Assembly: GCA_037974965.1 (NCBI GenBank)
Contig: JBBPFI010000002.1
Location: 2,604,001-2,668,000 of the forward strand
Length of the DNA stretch: 64,000 nucleotides
Direction of reading: 5' to 3'
DNA from: Dacryopinax spathularia
Lineage: Eukaryota; Basidiomycota; Dacrymycetes; Dacrymycetales; Dacrymycetaceae
Position numbers and translations under genes: made by a program. The notes below the pieces were generated by a model. It ran no database searches. It worked only from the letters and a program-made list of their open reading frames with translations, and was not told the DNA's origin. Shown piece by piece: positions 48,030 through 60,145 of the stretch. Within the stretch, counting starts at the first letter, position 1, and every line of letters begins with the position of its first letter.

Positions 48030-50443
48030 CTAACTCCAGACATCCAAGAGCAGCCTCGAGCGCTCCTTGAGCAGCTTGAGTTCTGCAGCTCCCTCAACCT
48101 CGGCTGAGCCGCCCTTGCCCTCGCCGAGCATCTTCATCAGCTTGTCCTCCACGTCGTGCGCCATGCCCTTGGCATCACCGCAGATGTAAATGTACGCCTT
48201 CTGCTCCAGGATGGCCTTGGTAAGCACCTCGCGCTGCTCCCAGATAAGGTCCTGCACGTAGACCTTGCTGCCGTCGGGCTTGCGCGGCGTCTCGCGTGAG
48301 AAAGCGGTGTGCATGATGAACTTGCCCTTGAGCTGGTCGGCATAGTAGGGCCACTCGTCGGCGTACAGGAAATCCTGCTTAGACGATCGGCAGCCGTAGA
48401 ACAGCCAGATGTTGCCCCACTCGGCAAGCGCGTCCTCGCCGTTCTTCTCAATGGCGCGCTTGGCGAGCGCAACACGTTCTTGCACAAAGCCGCGGAATGG
48501 TGCGACACCCTGCATATATGCATCAGTCTTGCGCTTTCTCCTCGACAACGTAACCGAACTTACAGTTCCAGGCCCGATCATGATGACCGGCGTCTTCGGG
48601 TTCGTAGGCAGCCTGAACGTGCTCCTCCGCACATGAATAGGCACCTTATACACCTTCTCATGATAATACGCGCTCCTGGGCCCCTCGATCGCATACCTCG
48701 GTGGCATGGAAATGCTCTCAACGCCCTCCTCAGCCATCAGCGGGCTCGTCTCACCGTTATGCGCCATCTTGAGGTTAAGGATGTAGTTCGTGCCCACACC
48801 GAAGACCCACTTGGGGTCCTTCTCGGGATGGTGCGATTTCGCAGCTTGATATTTGAGGACAACGACGGTGATGTGGATCGCGCCGGGGTAGAGCTTGGGC
48901 GAGGAGGAGATGGAGTAGTAGCGCGGCTGGAGACGCGGGATGAGGGAAACGATGAGGTCGAAGGGGATCTTCCATTGGGTGATGGTCTCCGGCTTCGGTG
49001 GTACGCTGAAGTCGGGAGTGGTGGCGGAGGAGACGAGCTGAAGGACTTCGCCCAACTTGAGCGCGCCGTCGGAGACGACTTCGGCATATTTAGCCTTATC
49101 TTGGCTCAGTTGTTGGAGTCGCTCGCCGGCCTCAGGCGTAGGAGCGTACTTCGACAGAGCGGAAAGCGCTTGCCGACCCGCAGTGGCGGAAATGTCGATG
49201 TAGTGCCTCAGCACGGTCTCGTAAGTTGTCGGGACGGGGAAAGGAACTTTGGCGAGCGTAGGGTCGAGGGATTCGATGCTGATGACCGTTTTCCTCCTCT
49301 CCGGCGCACCAAGCCCAAGAACGCAGAGCAAACGGTCCACCTCGATATCGGGGTTCGTGGGCCAGACACCGACGTGGTCACCGTGCTGATACGTCAGGCC
49401 AGAGCCCTCGATATCAAACTCGATATGCACGCAGTTCCTGTCACCGCCAATGGCAAACAGCTCGCGGGCCTCCTTGATCGGCGCTGGGTATGGGTTCTTC
49501 GCATCGTGGATGCCCTTGGTGCGAGTAAGAGCGCGCGCAGACAGCTCGCCGAGGTAGACTTTCTCTTGCGGGAAGTCGTTGTTCAGCTCCGTGACGACAA
49601 AGTCGGCACTGTCGGACCCAGCGCCCTCCTCAACGCCCATCACGCGCGCAAACTCCTCCCACATCCCGTCCTTCCACTCGAGGTAGTCCTCCTCCATACT
49701 CTTATCGTCGTCTCCCTCCCCCCGCGCGCCAATCCGAGTCGCGCCCATCTTCTCGAGCGCAGCATCGAGCTTGCGCGCGATAAGATTGTAGTGCTCGTAC
49801 GTGCGGTTTCCGAGGCCGAAGACGACGTAGCGGAGGTTTGGCAGCGCGTGTTCCCCGCCGGAGAAGGTGAAGCTCTCATCCTCGAGGTTCTCCATCAGGG
49901 TCACGGCGTTGTCGGTAGGCTCGCCCTCGCCGTATGTCGCCATAACAAAAAAGGCAGCGCAGTCCTCGGGGATTTGGTCCAGGTTGTCAAAGTCGTACTC
50001 TTCGGGATCGCACACGAGCGAGGACAGGCCGAACCGGGCTTTGGCCTCCTTCGCCAGCCGGATCGCGTACTCTTCCGCAGTGCCAGTCTGCGAACCATAG
50101 AAGATCACAAGTCGTTTTTTCTAGAGACATGCATATCAGTCGGAGCCACGACAAGGGTCACATATAAGGAACTCACCGTCTCCTTCATCTTCGCTACGAA
50201 ATCCCGTGGGTTCCCACCTCCCACAGCGCCCCCCTTCGCAGCCCCATTCGGTTTCCCATTCAGCGCGGTCTTTGACTGCGATGATCCTCCACCGAAGAAC
50301 GGCAGCTGATCACGGAGGAACCAGATTGCTGCTATTGCTAGTGCGAGGGAGAGGAGGATGATGTCTGATGTTGATAGGGATGCCATAGGGGCTGTGAGGG
50401 TGTCGAGTTGGGGTGGTGGTGGTGATGCGGAAGAGGAGGACAT
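48030..50443 (-). CDS. CPR1: NADPH-cytochrome P450 reductase
   Basis: It passes electrons from NADPH through FAD and FMN to microsomal P450s and other heme partners. An N-terminal anchor (DIILLSLALAIAAIWFLRD) follows MSSSSASPP. After an intron the FMN domain has VIFYGSQTGTAEEYAIRLAK, FFVMATYGEGEPTDNAVTLM and LRYVVFGLGNRTYEHYN. The linker and FAD domain include YQHGDHVGVWPTNP and IPRLQPRYYSISSSPKLYPG with the RxYS FAD motif. An in-frame intron of 54 nt splits GPGT from GVAPFRGFVQER. The NADPH part has IWLFYGCRSSKQDFLYADEW and AYIYICGDAKGMAHDVEDKL, and the chain ends LLLDVWS with the aromatic residue that stacks on FAD. It sits between monooxygenases 1 and 2. Class A monooxygenases do not need it, so the position may mean nothing. 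Confidence 0.95.
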
Positions 50444-52110
50444 GGTCAGTTTTGCTCTGCCACGAAGGGTGTGGTCAAGGTAGAAGGGGAAGAAGGGGAA
50501 GGGAAGTCGCTGGCGACGAGCAGTGAGGGACAGTGGTGGTGGGAGGTGACAAAGGGGAAGAGAGACGAGGAGGGGGGGAGACGTGGAGCGATGAAAAGGG
50601 CCGGAGCTGTCAACGGGGGTTCGCCGGAGCAGAAGGGATACGATGAGGAGACGGGATGGGATAATCGCATGTCACCGCCCATCGGCCAACCCGGCCGGCG
50701 GGGAAGTGCCCCGCTGTGCCCGGCGTACTTAGGCGTATACGTGGTACGCTGATGGTACCCAACCCACTTTTGCGCCGGCTGCAAAACTTCACAATTGAAC
50801 AGGCGCTTACCTGATTCCACGTCAAACGATGTGTGTTGCGCAGATGGGTTTGCGTAACCGCCCAAGTGGGGTCGTAAGTAAGCGGGATAGCGAGTTTCGT
50901 GTTGGGGAGAGTGTGGGGATAGGGAGGGGGGAGAAGGACGATGCGAGGATAGCAAAAGGTGATGCCAACGCAGCTCAGCAAAGGAAGTGGACCCGATCGC
51001 ACGCTATTTCCCCCTTGTGCCACACACAGCACCCTATCGTAAAGGAGCGGGTCGATGGACTACTACTGAAGAGGAACCGGACAGAGTCGGCTGCGGTTCA
51101 TCGTTCTTCCTCACGTGTAATTACACGGGCGCCCGACCTTTGCTCGCCCAACCCGGTCAAACTACCAACTCCGCACCAATATAGTTGTCTCTCAACTTCA
51201 TACACAACCACCAAGCCTGTTACATCATTCATCCAACACGGACTCGTCGATCAAGCCAACTACACCGCCAAGCGCCCTATACCAGCTGCTAACTTACGCT
51301 TTTTATGGAAGGGGAAGGACGTGGAAGCACGCGCCCGGGCGCCCGCCCGACCGCCTCGGCCCGCTTACTTAACCCCGCCCGGGAGCAGCCAAACGCCCAC
51401 AAGCACAGGCTGTAACAGGCTCGACCGCTCCTTTCATCCCCTGCTCATTCATTCTCCCAGACCGCGCCACACGACGTCCTCATGCTCTCTCTTCGCACAA
51501 CTTGCAATATCTTCGCACGTATCCCGCCGGATATGTTGCGCTTTTTCACCTGTTTCGACTGCTGGCTCGCGAGGTCGACAATAGGCTTGGCGTCATTGGT
51601 GACTAGACCATAATCAAGTGCTCCAGGTCGGTGGGACCATCCCGCTCCTCGCCGAAGATCAACCCTATTCTGCTCTGTCCAACATCCATCATCTTCTCGC
51701 CCCTGCTATCGTTTCGAGCAGCAGCCAGCGGCACCGCCCGTATCTTAAAGAAGCAGAAGCTCAGAATTTGGTCGTCGCATCGCATCCATGGCGCCTCGGC
51801 CCCGTTGATCGCTTCGTGCGACCCGATTAGGCACCGCAAGCGCACTCAGCGCCCGCCGTGGGAGCTCCTCACCCTGTCGATCTTTCGCTCTTTCCGCAGC
51901 GCTACGACGCGACGCGATTTAACGCTCGTCTGGCCTGATGCTGATGATCCGCTACATAATGGAGTATGATGCGACTGCTTTGATCTGCTTCATCTTACGC
52001 CATGGTACTTGACTGGAATGCTGGGCTATTGGTAACGCTGTTGATCCTGGATATCAATCAGAAACTACCCTATTCGTGTTGATCTACATCGAGCGTGCGC
52101 TCTATCGCAT
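50444..52110. other. 1.7 kb intergenic region between the reductase and monooxygenase 2
   Basis: A plus-strand open frame of 251 codons here (50829-51584) is low-complexity, Ser/Pro/Arg-rich and lacks splice signals or a known motif, so I leave it out. A 12 bp palindrome GCGCCCGGGCGC lies at 51331-51342 in a very GC-rich patch. The left part is the reductase promoter; the long size suggests a leader intron or heavy regulation. Confidence 0.5.
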
Positions 52111-53857
52111 CTACATCGCCCTAGCCAGATACTCCTCCCTAGCCTTCAACACCCTCTCCCGGGCCTTATCATCCTCCCTCAGCTCCGGCAGCTTATACCC
52201 TTCCTTCCTAATCTTCTCCGCCGTCTCCTCATAATGCTCCTTCGCCCACTGCTCAGCATCGTGGTTCATGATCCACTCCTCGTCTTTCCACCGCACGCTG
52301 TCAGGGTCTTTCTTGGCAGCTTCTTCGTCCGCGTTGTGCCATCTGTCGCGGTTCACTTCGCCGGTGACTTGGGCGTCCCGGACGCGGGTGTAGCGCATTG
52401 CTTCGAAGGCTTGTAGTGCGAGCTGAGCGTCCTTGCGACCTGAGAGGGAGAGGTTGACCGCGATGGTCACGCCGTCTTCGATCGCTTGGCTCGCTCCTTG
52501 CGCGCTTGTCGGCAGGAAGGGGTGCTACATCATCAAATCAAGCGATGAACACTCAATGTCCTGAACAAATGTCCAATTTGGCAACAAGCGAGCACTCACC
52601 GCCGCATCCCCAATCAATGCAATCCTCGCCTTCCGGCTCAGCCAAGTCGGCAGCGGATCACGATACACCAACTTCCAATCGACGCAACTCGGTGCCTTAC
52701 TCAAAATCGCCGCGCACCTCGGATCCCACCCCTCAACAATCTTGAGCACATCCTCCATCTTCCCCGGGAACTGCCAAGACTCCTCGATGTCCGCTTCGTC
52801 CTTGTGCGTTATCACCCAGGACACGTCCTTGCCGCCCTTGGAAGAAGAGGTGAGGAAATGCACGTCTTTGCCGATCCAGCCGTAGAACGCGTCCCCGTCT
52901 TTGACGAGGTAGGAAGAGAGCGGGTCTTCGGCAATCCCGCTGCCTTCGGCTTTGAACCAGGCGCGGTAGACGGCATACCCCGACGGGCGGGGCTTGTCGA
53001 AGTATCCCTACGCCGGATTTGAGCCTCGCTCACGGGATTGCTCTTGACAGAGAATGATGACTTACGAGCACCTTCTCGCGCGCTTTGGACCGGACGCCGT
53101 CGGCGCCGATCACGACGTCTGCCGTGAGTCGCTCGCCGTTCGTCACTACACCAGCAGCGTCGTCCGTCTCCCAGTACTCCGTTACCTGCTGGCCAAACCG
53201 AATGTCGATCCCCATCTGCAAGACCTTGTCAGCCGCACGCCTCAACGTCCCGACCGCGCAAAGGAGGCGACGGGAAGGAACAACGTGAAGAGCGGGCACT
53301 CACGGACTGCGCATGCTCCAACAAGATCTTATGCAACTCCCCCCGATGTCCATTATAATGATGAATCCCATCCTTCCTCGGCTGAATCGGCGTATTATCG
53401 ATCAACTGGCCCGACCACGTATGCAAGTGGAACTGCCTCAAGTGGGTGCAGACGGGCCAGAATTGGTCGTGGAGTCCCCAGCGCTGGAAGATTCGTCCTG
53501 CGTTGGCGCCGAAGGAGATGATGTCGCCGAGGACTTTGAGCTCGGGGAATTTCTCCAGGAGGATGACGTCGTGGCCCTGGGCAGAGGAGGCGGCGTCAGC
53601 ACGTAGAATCGGGGCATGGGCGAACAACACTCATTACCTTCAGCTTGGATTCGACTACGCATGCGAGGCCGGCTGCAGAGGAATATGTTCATCAGAGGGA
53701 CGAGAGCTACACTTGCATGATGGGATTGCATACCAAATCCAGCGCCAACAATGATCATCTTGACCGGATCTTCCGACGCATGTCCGTTCGTGCCATTGGT
53801 AGCAGGAGCAGGAGCAGGAGCAGGAGCAGAAGCAGTACCGTTCGTTTTAGCCATCAT
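52111..53857 (-). CDS. FAD-dependent monooxygenase 2 (salicylate hydroxylase-like)
   Basis: The second copy of the array. The N-terminus has an Ala-Pro repeat coded by GGAGCA-type hexamers (TASAPAPAPAPA), then VKMIIVGAGF. An intron inside GAGF-AG joins to GLACVVESKLK; a second intron splits KLK from [25 protein letters not shown]-type sequence is QRWGLHDQFWPVCTHLRQFH. The DG motif ([19 protein letters not shown]) and GD motif (ARIALIGDAA spliced to HPFLPTS) are intact. The tail is NGY-free here (IRKEGYKLPELREDD) and ends EEYLARAM at 52111. It has all introns seen in either of the other copies: GAGF, KLK, HAQS, KAREKVL and IGDAA. It is closer to copy 3 than to copy 1 by eye. The start could also be the second Met at 53854. 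Confidence 0.9.
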
Positions 53858-54200
53858 TCAGACAAGTCGTCCCAAGTTCCTAGGTATTGCAGCACACTCA
53901 CGCCATCAGATCTCCCGTCTCCAGCTAATATACCCCGCTGGAGCGGATAATAGGTTGACAATGCCAAGGTCACGGGAGGATCAGGGTTTATCAATATCGC
54001 GGCAAAACCGTTCCCTTGTGGGCCCCAACTCTAAACGGAACGACCGGCCTGTAGTTCCCCGCTTACGGCGCAGAGAGACGGCTTCTTTGTGCCTTGCTTC
54101 TTTATGCGTAGCTGCGGGGTTGCCGTTCCGGCAGAGAGTGGTACACTATGCACATGACGGTTCCATCTAAGGTCTAAGGATACATGCGTCTCCTGTCTCT
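53858..54200. other. Intergenic region between monooxygenases 2 and 3
   Basis: 343 bp. It holds the promoter of copy 2 and the 3' UTR of copy 3. No gene was seen. Confidence 0.5.
53927..53936 (-). promoter_or_regulatory. TATA-like box of monooxygenase 2
   Basis: GGGGTATATT on the minus strand, 70-79 bp upstream of the start, nearly the same decamer as copy 1. Confidence 0.5.
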
Positions 54201-55716
54201 TCACATCGCCCGGGCGAGGTATTCCTCCCGGGCCTTCATCACCCTCTCCTTCGCCTTATCGTCGTCCGGTAGCTCAGGCAGCTTATATCCGTTCTCCTGG
54301 ATATCCTTTGCCGCTTCCGCATAATGCTCGAACGCGTACGTCTCGGCGTTGTGGCCCATGATCCACTCTTCGTTGAACAGTTTGACCGAGTCGGGGTTCT
54401 TCTTCACCTCCTCGTCGTCTGCATTATGCCATTTGTCTCGGTTTGTCTCGCCCGTCACTTGGGTCTTCCGGACACGCTCGTACCGCATCTTCTCGAAGGC
54501 CTGTAGCGCTAGTTGCGCATTCTTCTTGCCTGCGAGCTTGAGGTTGACAGCGATCGTAACGCCATCTTCAATGGCTTGAGAAGCGCCTTGTGCGCTTGTT
54601 GGCAGGAACGGGTGCTGCAATGCCAGGTCAGCGAGATGATGCCAGACTACAGTGAGTAGTGCTCACAGCAGCATCACCAATTAGAGCAATCCTCGCTTTG
54701 CGGCTGAGCCAAGTCGGCAATGGGTCTCGATATACCAGCTTCCAATCCACGCAGCTAGGTGCCTTCGATAGGATGGCAGCGCATCTTGGATCCCAATCCT
54801 CAACAATCTTCAGCACATCCTCCATCTTCCCCGGGAACTGCCATGATTCCTCGATGTCTGCCTCGTCTTTGTGTGTGATGACCCAGCTTACATCCTTGCC
54901 CCCTTTAGAGGACGAGCAGAGGAAGTGGACGTCTTTGCCGATCCAGCCGTAGAATGCGTCGCCATCTTTTACGAGATAGTTCGACATGGGATCTTCATCG
55001 ATACCACTGCCCTTTGCTGTGAACCATGCTCGGTACACAGCATACCCGGATGGGCGAGGCTTGTCGAAGTAGCCCTGAAGTGGTAATTAGCGTATGTCGA
55101 CTAAGGTGTCTTCTAGCGAAACTTACCAAGACCTTCTCACGAGCTTTGGAGCGAACACCATCTGCACCAATAACGACATCCGCAGACAGACGTTCACCAT
55201 TCACGACAACCCCAGCCTCATCATCCGTCTCCCAGTATTCCGTTACCTGCTGACCGAAACGAACATCAATGCCCAGAGTATTGATGGCGTGATCGATCAG
55301 GATGGCGTGCAGCTCCCCTCGGTGACCATTGTACTGATACGCGCCGAACCTCTTCTCCTCCAGCGGTTGGGCGGATATGAGGTCGCCCTTCCATGTATGC
55401 AAGTGGAACATCTTCAGGTGTGTGCAGATGGGCCAGAAGCGCTCGTGCAGACCCCAGCGCTCGAATATGCGGCCTGCGTTGGCACCGAAGGAGATAATGT
55501 CGCCTAGGATCTTCATCTCGGGGAACTTCTCCAGCAGGATGACATCGTGTCCCTTCAGCTTGGACTCGATGGCACATGCAAGACCAGCTAGTCATCATGT
55601 CAGTTGAGAAGCTTGAGTGTATATGCAGGTCTTTGCGCACCAAACCCAGCTCCAACAATGATGAGCTTCACCTTCTCCTCATTTGCATTTCCGTTGGTGC
55701 CATTAGTGGAAGCCAT
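54201..55716 (-). CDS. FAD-dependent monooxygenase 3 (salicylate hydroxylase-like)
   Basis: The third copy. MASTNGTNGNANEEKVKLII (55716) opens the FAD fold; one intron splits GAGF from [17 protein letters not shown], so the second intron of copies 1 and 2 is missing. [19 protein letters not shown] and HRGELHAILIDHAINTLGID run on without the intron the others have at that place. [19 protein letters not shown] and a spliced [21 protein letters not shown] keep the DG and GD motifs. The tail reads [20 protein letters not shown] and ends EEYLARAM at 54201. The FAD and NADPH motifs look intact, so it should be active. A TATA box lies about 70 bp upstream. Confidence 0.9.
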
Positions 55717-56180
55717 GTGGAAGAGGTCGAACTAAGAGCGATGTCGTGGACGACAAGCGAGCTCGCTGTTCCTCCATCTTGTATATACGGCGAAATAGGC
55801 GGTCGACGTCGGCGGGTAATTCAGCCTATCGTGGAATGGTGCGGGGTCACGATGGAATAAGGGTTTCCCCAGGTTGTGGCTAAACGTAATCCCCGTCATA
55901 TTTCTCCGTTTGGTCCGGGGTAACTATTTCCGTCGCATCGTGTCGCCACAGCCGTAAATTGCGATCCTGACCGCATGGTCGCCCATGGAGGTGGAGAAGG
56001 CGGCATAGGCTGGCATTATCCGCGTCTAATGATCGACTAAGTGTCCGCAGAGCTAGCTGGATATTGATACATGTATAGCAAATCATACGATAGACCCAAG
56101 AAAATGAAGTTGCGAAAAGCTCAGAGATGACGAACAAAAATACCCATAGTTGATAAGAAAGGGGCTTGCAGGGCTTTAGT
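55717..56180. other. Intergenic region, monooxygenase 3 promoter and histidine kinase 3' end
   Basis: 464 bp between two minus-strand genes. Nothing beyond the TATA box was recognised. Confidence 0.5.
55781..55787 (-). promoter_or_regulatory. TATA box of monooxygenase 3
   Basis: TATATAC on the minus strand, 65-71 bp upstream of the start codon. Confidence 0.5.
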
Positions 56181-59100
56181 TCAGCTTGGCAGGTCCCCAC
56201 TTTCGATCCACTTCAGCAATGCCGCCCGCAAGTCCTCCATGAGCAATGGCTTAGGCAAGAACTGATCCGCGCCTGCGCCCTCGCATTCCTCACGGGACTC
56301 GGAGGACACGTTGGCGGTGAGAGCGATGATTGGCAGATGCACATGTTCCGAATCGGAGGCCTCTAATGCCCTTATCCTTCGCGTGCATTCAAATCCGTTC
56401 ATGACCGGCATCCTAAAACGTGTCAACGTCGAAAGACAGACCACGGTTAAGAGGAGCTTACTGGCAGTCCATCAATACCAACGCGTACCTCGTCCTGTTC
56501 GCCGTGACCAGGTCGAGCGCAATCTTCCCGTTTTCGGCTACTTCAACCTTGTAGTGCAACTTGTGCAGCATGCGAATCCCAAGCTTTTGGTTGACCAGAT
56601 TATCCTCAACAAGGAGGATGCAAGGCTTCCGCCTTTCATTCTCGCTCTTCACATCCTCAGATTCCGCTTCAGACCCACTAACTGGTTTGATGGGCGTCAG
56701 AGGTCGGGATGATGACGACCAGGACGGCGCAGGGGACGATGCTCTCGAAGATGGTCTCGACGAGGCTCGGCTCCAGCCGCTATCACTGTCTTGGAAATGC
56801 ACCTTCCTCGACCTGGTCTCATTTTCCGGTCCGCGAATGACGCTCTGCAGCGGGTCCAGCGCCCTCATAACCTGATCCAACGATTCGCTATGCGGCGAAT
56901 GGCGAAGCTCAGGAGAGTCAAAAGGACTGAGCTGATCAGGCTGGACAAGAACCGGCGAAATGCGCGTGTCGACTTCCGCCGGAGGAGTGGGCATTGGTGC
57001 TGGCGCTGCTGCTATCGGTTTCTCGTCCACTCGGGATCCTAGTTTCTCCAATGCCGCTAGGCTCAGCGGCTTCTCCTCTGACTTTGGGATACCGAGCCGC
57101 AGTTTCACTTCGAGCTCGTGTAGTACAAGCGGTCGCTGAGCCAGGACGATCCGACCAGCGTCCTTTAACGTCGACATCGTTCGCAAGCCGAAATCTGTGC
57201 CAACCTCGTCGCATACGATGAACGCAGCCACGCTTGAGCCTCTGCCTTGCAGACCCATGACATACTGGTACAGCCATGGCGCGGACGCAAGGCATTCGAT
57301 GTCTATCCAGAGCCTCTCGGCTTTTGTCAAGGACGGTTGGTTGTGTCGTGCAGCATGCGTAAGCTCGATCGCTCGTATTGTAAAGCCACGGGGAGTGAAG
57401 TGATTCCGGATGAGCTCGAAAGTTTTCTTCGATCGAACGGCGACGGACAGGTTGAGCGTTCCTGTTGGCGGTTTGGGCAACGGTAGAAGGGTGATGGGCT
57501 CGTCCTTCCTGACAAGTCCAGGTAGCCGGACTGTAAACTCGCTTCCCGAGATCACATCTCTCCCATGGCTTCGACGGGTAACGAGATCGATCGTCCCGCC
57601 CATCCGCTCACAGAGCTGTTTGCTGATCGCGAGTCCCAGCCCAGCACCAGTATGACTCCGAGTGAGGCTCGTGTCTGCTTGACGGAAGGGCTCGAATATG
57701 GCCTGGGTCATTTCTGGGGAGATGCCAATGCCTGTATCTTTTACGCTTATGGCCAGAGTTGGGATTGTCTCTGGTGCATGCGGAGGTTCGACGCAGAACC
57801 GAACGAGGACATAGCCCTCCTCCGTGAATTTCAGAGCGTTGCTGCACTGCCGTTAGTACTACACAGGAATGGAGCGCGAAGACGCGCACGCACCTGATCA
57901 GGTTCATCACCACCCTCGTAATGTACACCTCGTCAACATAGCACGTCTGAGGAACATTCTCCTCCACAAACAACATGAGCTCCACATTTTTCTCCCCTGG
58001 AAGGCTAATAGCAAGGTGCCCACCACCACCCTTCCCCTCCGTCTGCGCAGCCAGACGACGCATGTCCGCTTCGCTCATCCTGTGCGGAAGAGCGCACGAA
58101 TGGACGATGCGTAGAGCGAGGGTTCGGATGTTGATTTCTACCGGTCGGGCGTTGCTCTCTTTCGCGCCTTTCTCGAGTTTGGAGAAGTCGAGCACGTTGC
58201 TGGCCAATGGTCAATATACATAACACTTGCTAGTACTTCGTTAACTCACTTGGTGATGAGCTGAATGGAATGACATCCCATGCGGATGGCCTCCAGGTAG
58301 GTCGTCTGCTCCTCCGTAAGGTTGGTGTGCAGTAGCAGATCCGTATATCCCGAGATCGCATGCAGCGGTGTCTATGACAAAATCAGCTTTCCGTCAGTCT
58401 CACAGCACAAAGGTACATAGGCACGTACCCGAATCTCGTGGCTCGCCACGCTGATGAACTCGCTCTTCAGCCTATTAGCCCGCTCGAACGCCTCCCGCTC
58501 TGCGATGACCTTCCACAGCGTCCGCTTCGTCATAATCATATCCGCCAGCCTGTCCCTGCTCTGCGTCACAAGATGTGCAAGCATAGCATAGCTTATCAGG
58601 CACGTCACGGTTCCCACGATGAGGATCATGAGCGGCAAGTCCGGCGGGACCGACTCCGAATTATGCGGGGGCGAGCGGGTCGTATAAAATGTGCCGGAGG
58701 CCATGCCCACGTAGTGCATTGCACTCACACCCGCCGAAGCGAGGGTAGAGAAGACAGTCTGTTCGGTGAAATTCGGCTCCATCGGCACTGTCACTTGAGA
58801 GTGAACATTCATCCCCGTGCTCTCTGCGCTCAAGAAAGGAGGGGGACGTACTGTACACAATGGCGATGATGCATATTGCCCACGCTACCAGGAAACTGCA
58901 GATGACAAGCCGGTAGTCCCACTCTATCCAGCCGTCCATGCGCATGCTCCACATGCCGGAATAGTGCATCGCACATACTGTCACGCCCATTAGGGCACCT
59001 TTGATGACGACCATCCCTGTGAGGCTGAACCAGAGTGCCCAGGCGTTGCGACCCAGGATCGTATTCCCCAGCCAGAGACTGGAAATCAGCTCTCTTCGTG

Positions 59101-60145
59101 CTTGCTGTGCGCTTTGTAGGGAGGAGTCGAGGTATGCGCTCCGACCTGCGAGATCGGAATTGGCGGACATCGTATCGGAGGAACTGCGTGAGCTTCGCTC
59201 ATTAAGTAAGGGGAGGCTGATGGAGCTGTCGGAAGCTGAGGTCGGAGCTGAGGTGGTAGAAGCAGAAATATCGGACACTTCTCCACTAAGCACCTGTCGG
59301 AGCGAGAGTGCAGGTCGAGGAGGGGTGCGTGCGGGTTGCACTGGGGACGAGCCTGGGGTCGCAACAGGTGCAGGGTTCGCTGCTGGTTCGGAGGAGGGGT
59401 CGACATACGGAGGGAGCAGCACGTCCACATTCGACACTTGAGGGGAAGTAGGGTCGGATGGAGGATCAGGATAGATACTCGGCCTTCGTCGGAGTCCAGC
59501 TTCTCCACGGGTCGGCGTGCTTGCGCCAGTACCACTCGGCCTTGGCGATCCTGCACCGACAAGAGGCATGCCATCGTCCGACTCATGTGAGCTCACAGGC
59601 GAGTAGCCCCATTCTGGTATAAGTTCTCGCAGCTTGTCGAGCAGGGGCGAATAGTCGATCTCTCGCACGAGGATCTCGTATGCGAATGTGAAGAACGTGG
59701 CGCCTATCGCGATTGCCGCCGACGCTAGGGTCATTGGGATGTCGTACCGTATCGGGATTCCTATTGACATCGCACTGCATACTCATCAACTGTGCTCTCA
59801 GCATTCTGGCAGTGGAGTGAGTGCTTACAGCATAGAGACAAAATGCATCGCCCATATCCCCGTGCCTCCAAAACTGACACTAGCAACAGCGATCCAGCCC
59901 AACTTGCGCCAGATCTTCGTCGTCGTAGGGACCTGGCACATCAGCTGAGTAGTCGTATAGCTGCCCAGGACCGAGACTGCATAAGACCCTATGACGAGCG
60001 GGATGGACCATCTTCGTTGCAGAAGGTAGATGGGCAGAGAGGCTTTGATGATCGGTGTTGTTGTTGCGGTGGTTGAGGCGATGTCTGTTAGATTTGTTGG
60101 CAGCGCAGCGCGGGCGAGATCGAGCGCCAACGCTGCGGGTGCCAT
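56181..60145 (-). CDS. Hybrid histidine kinase with an N-terminal MHYT membrane sensor
   Basis: MHYT domains are seven-helix membrane sensors, proposed to bind copper and sense O2, CO or NO. From MAPAALALDLARA (60145) the helices carry repeated motifs: IWAMHFVSML, VCAMHYSGMWSM and SAMHYVGMASGTFY. A Ser/Pro-rich loop (59100-59600) splits the domain. The kinase part has FERANRLKSEFISVASHEIR, spliced to TPLHAISGYTDLLLHTNL, so the phospho-accepting His is present. The ATP lid reads DTGIGISPEMTQAIFEPF and SHTGAGLGLAISKQL. A receiver domain follows: ILLVEDNLVNQKLGIRMLHK, YALVLMDCQ and a spliced MPVMNGFECTRRIRALE, with the Asp present, and FLPKPLLMEDL holds the Lys. It stops at 56181. Output should pass through a Ypd1-type phosphotransfer protein. 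Confidence 0.93.

Noticed and set aside
48309-50309. 666-codon plus-strand open frame
   Set aside because: It is the exact antisense of the P450 reductase exons and has no motif of its own. GC-rich third positions often leave the opposite strand open.
50829-51584. 251-codon plus-strand open frame in the gap between reductase and monooxygenase 2
   Set aside because: Low complexity, no motif, no intron signals; looks like GC-rich promoter DNA.
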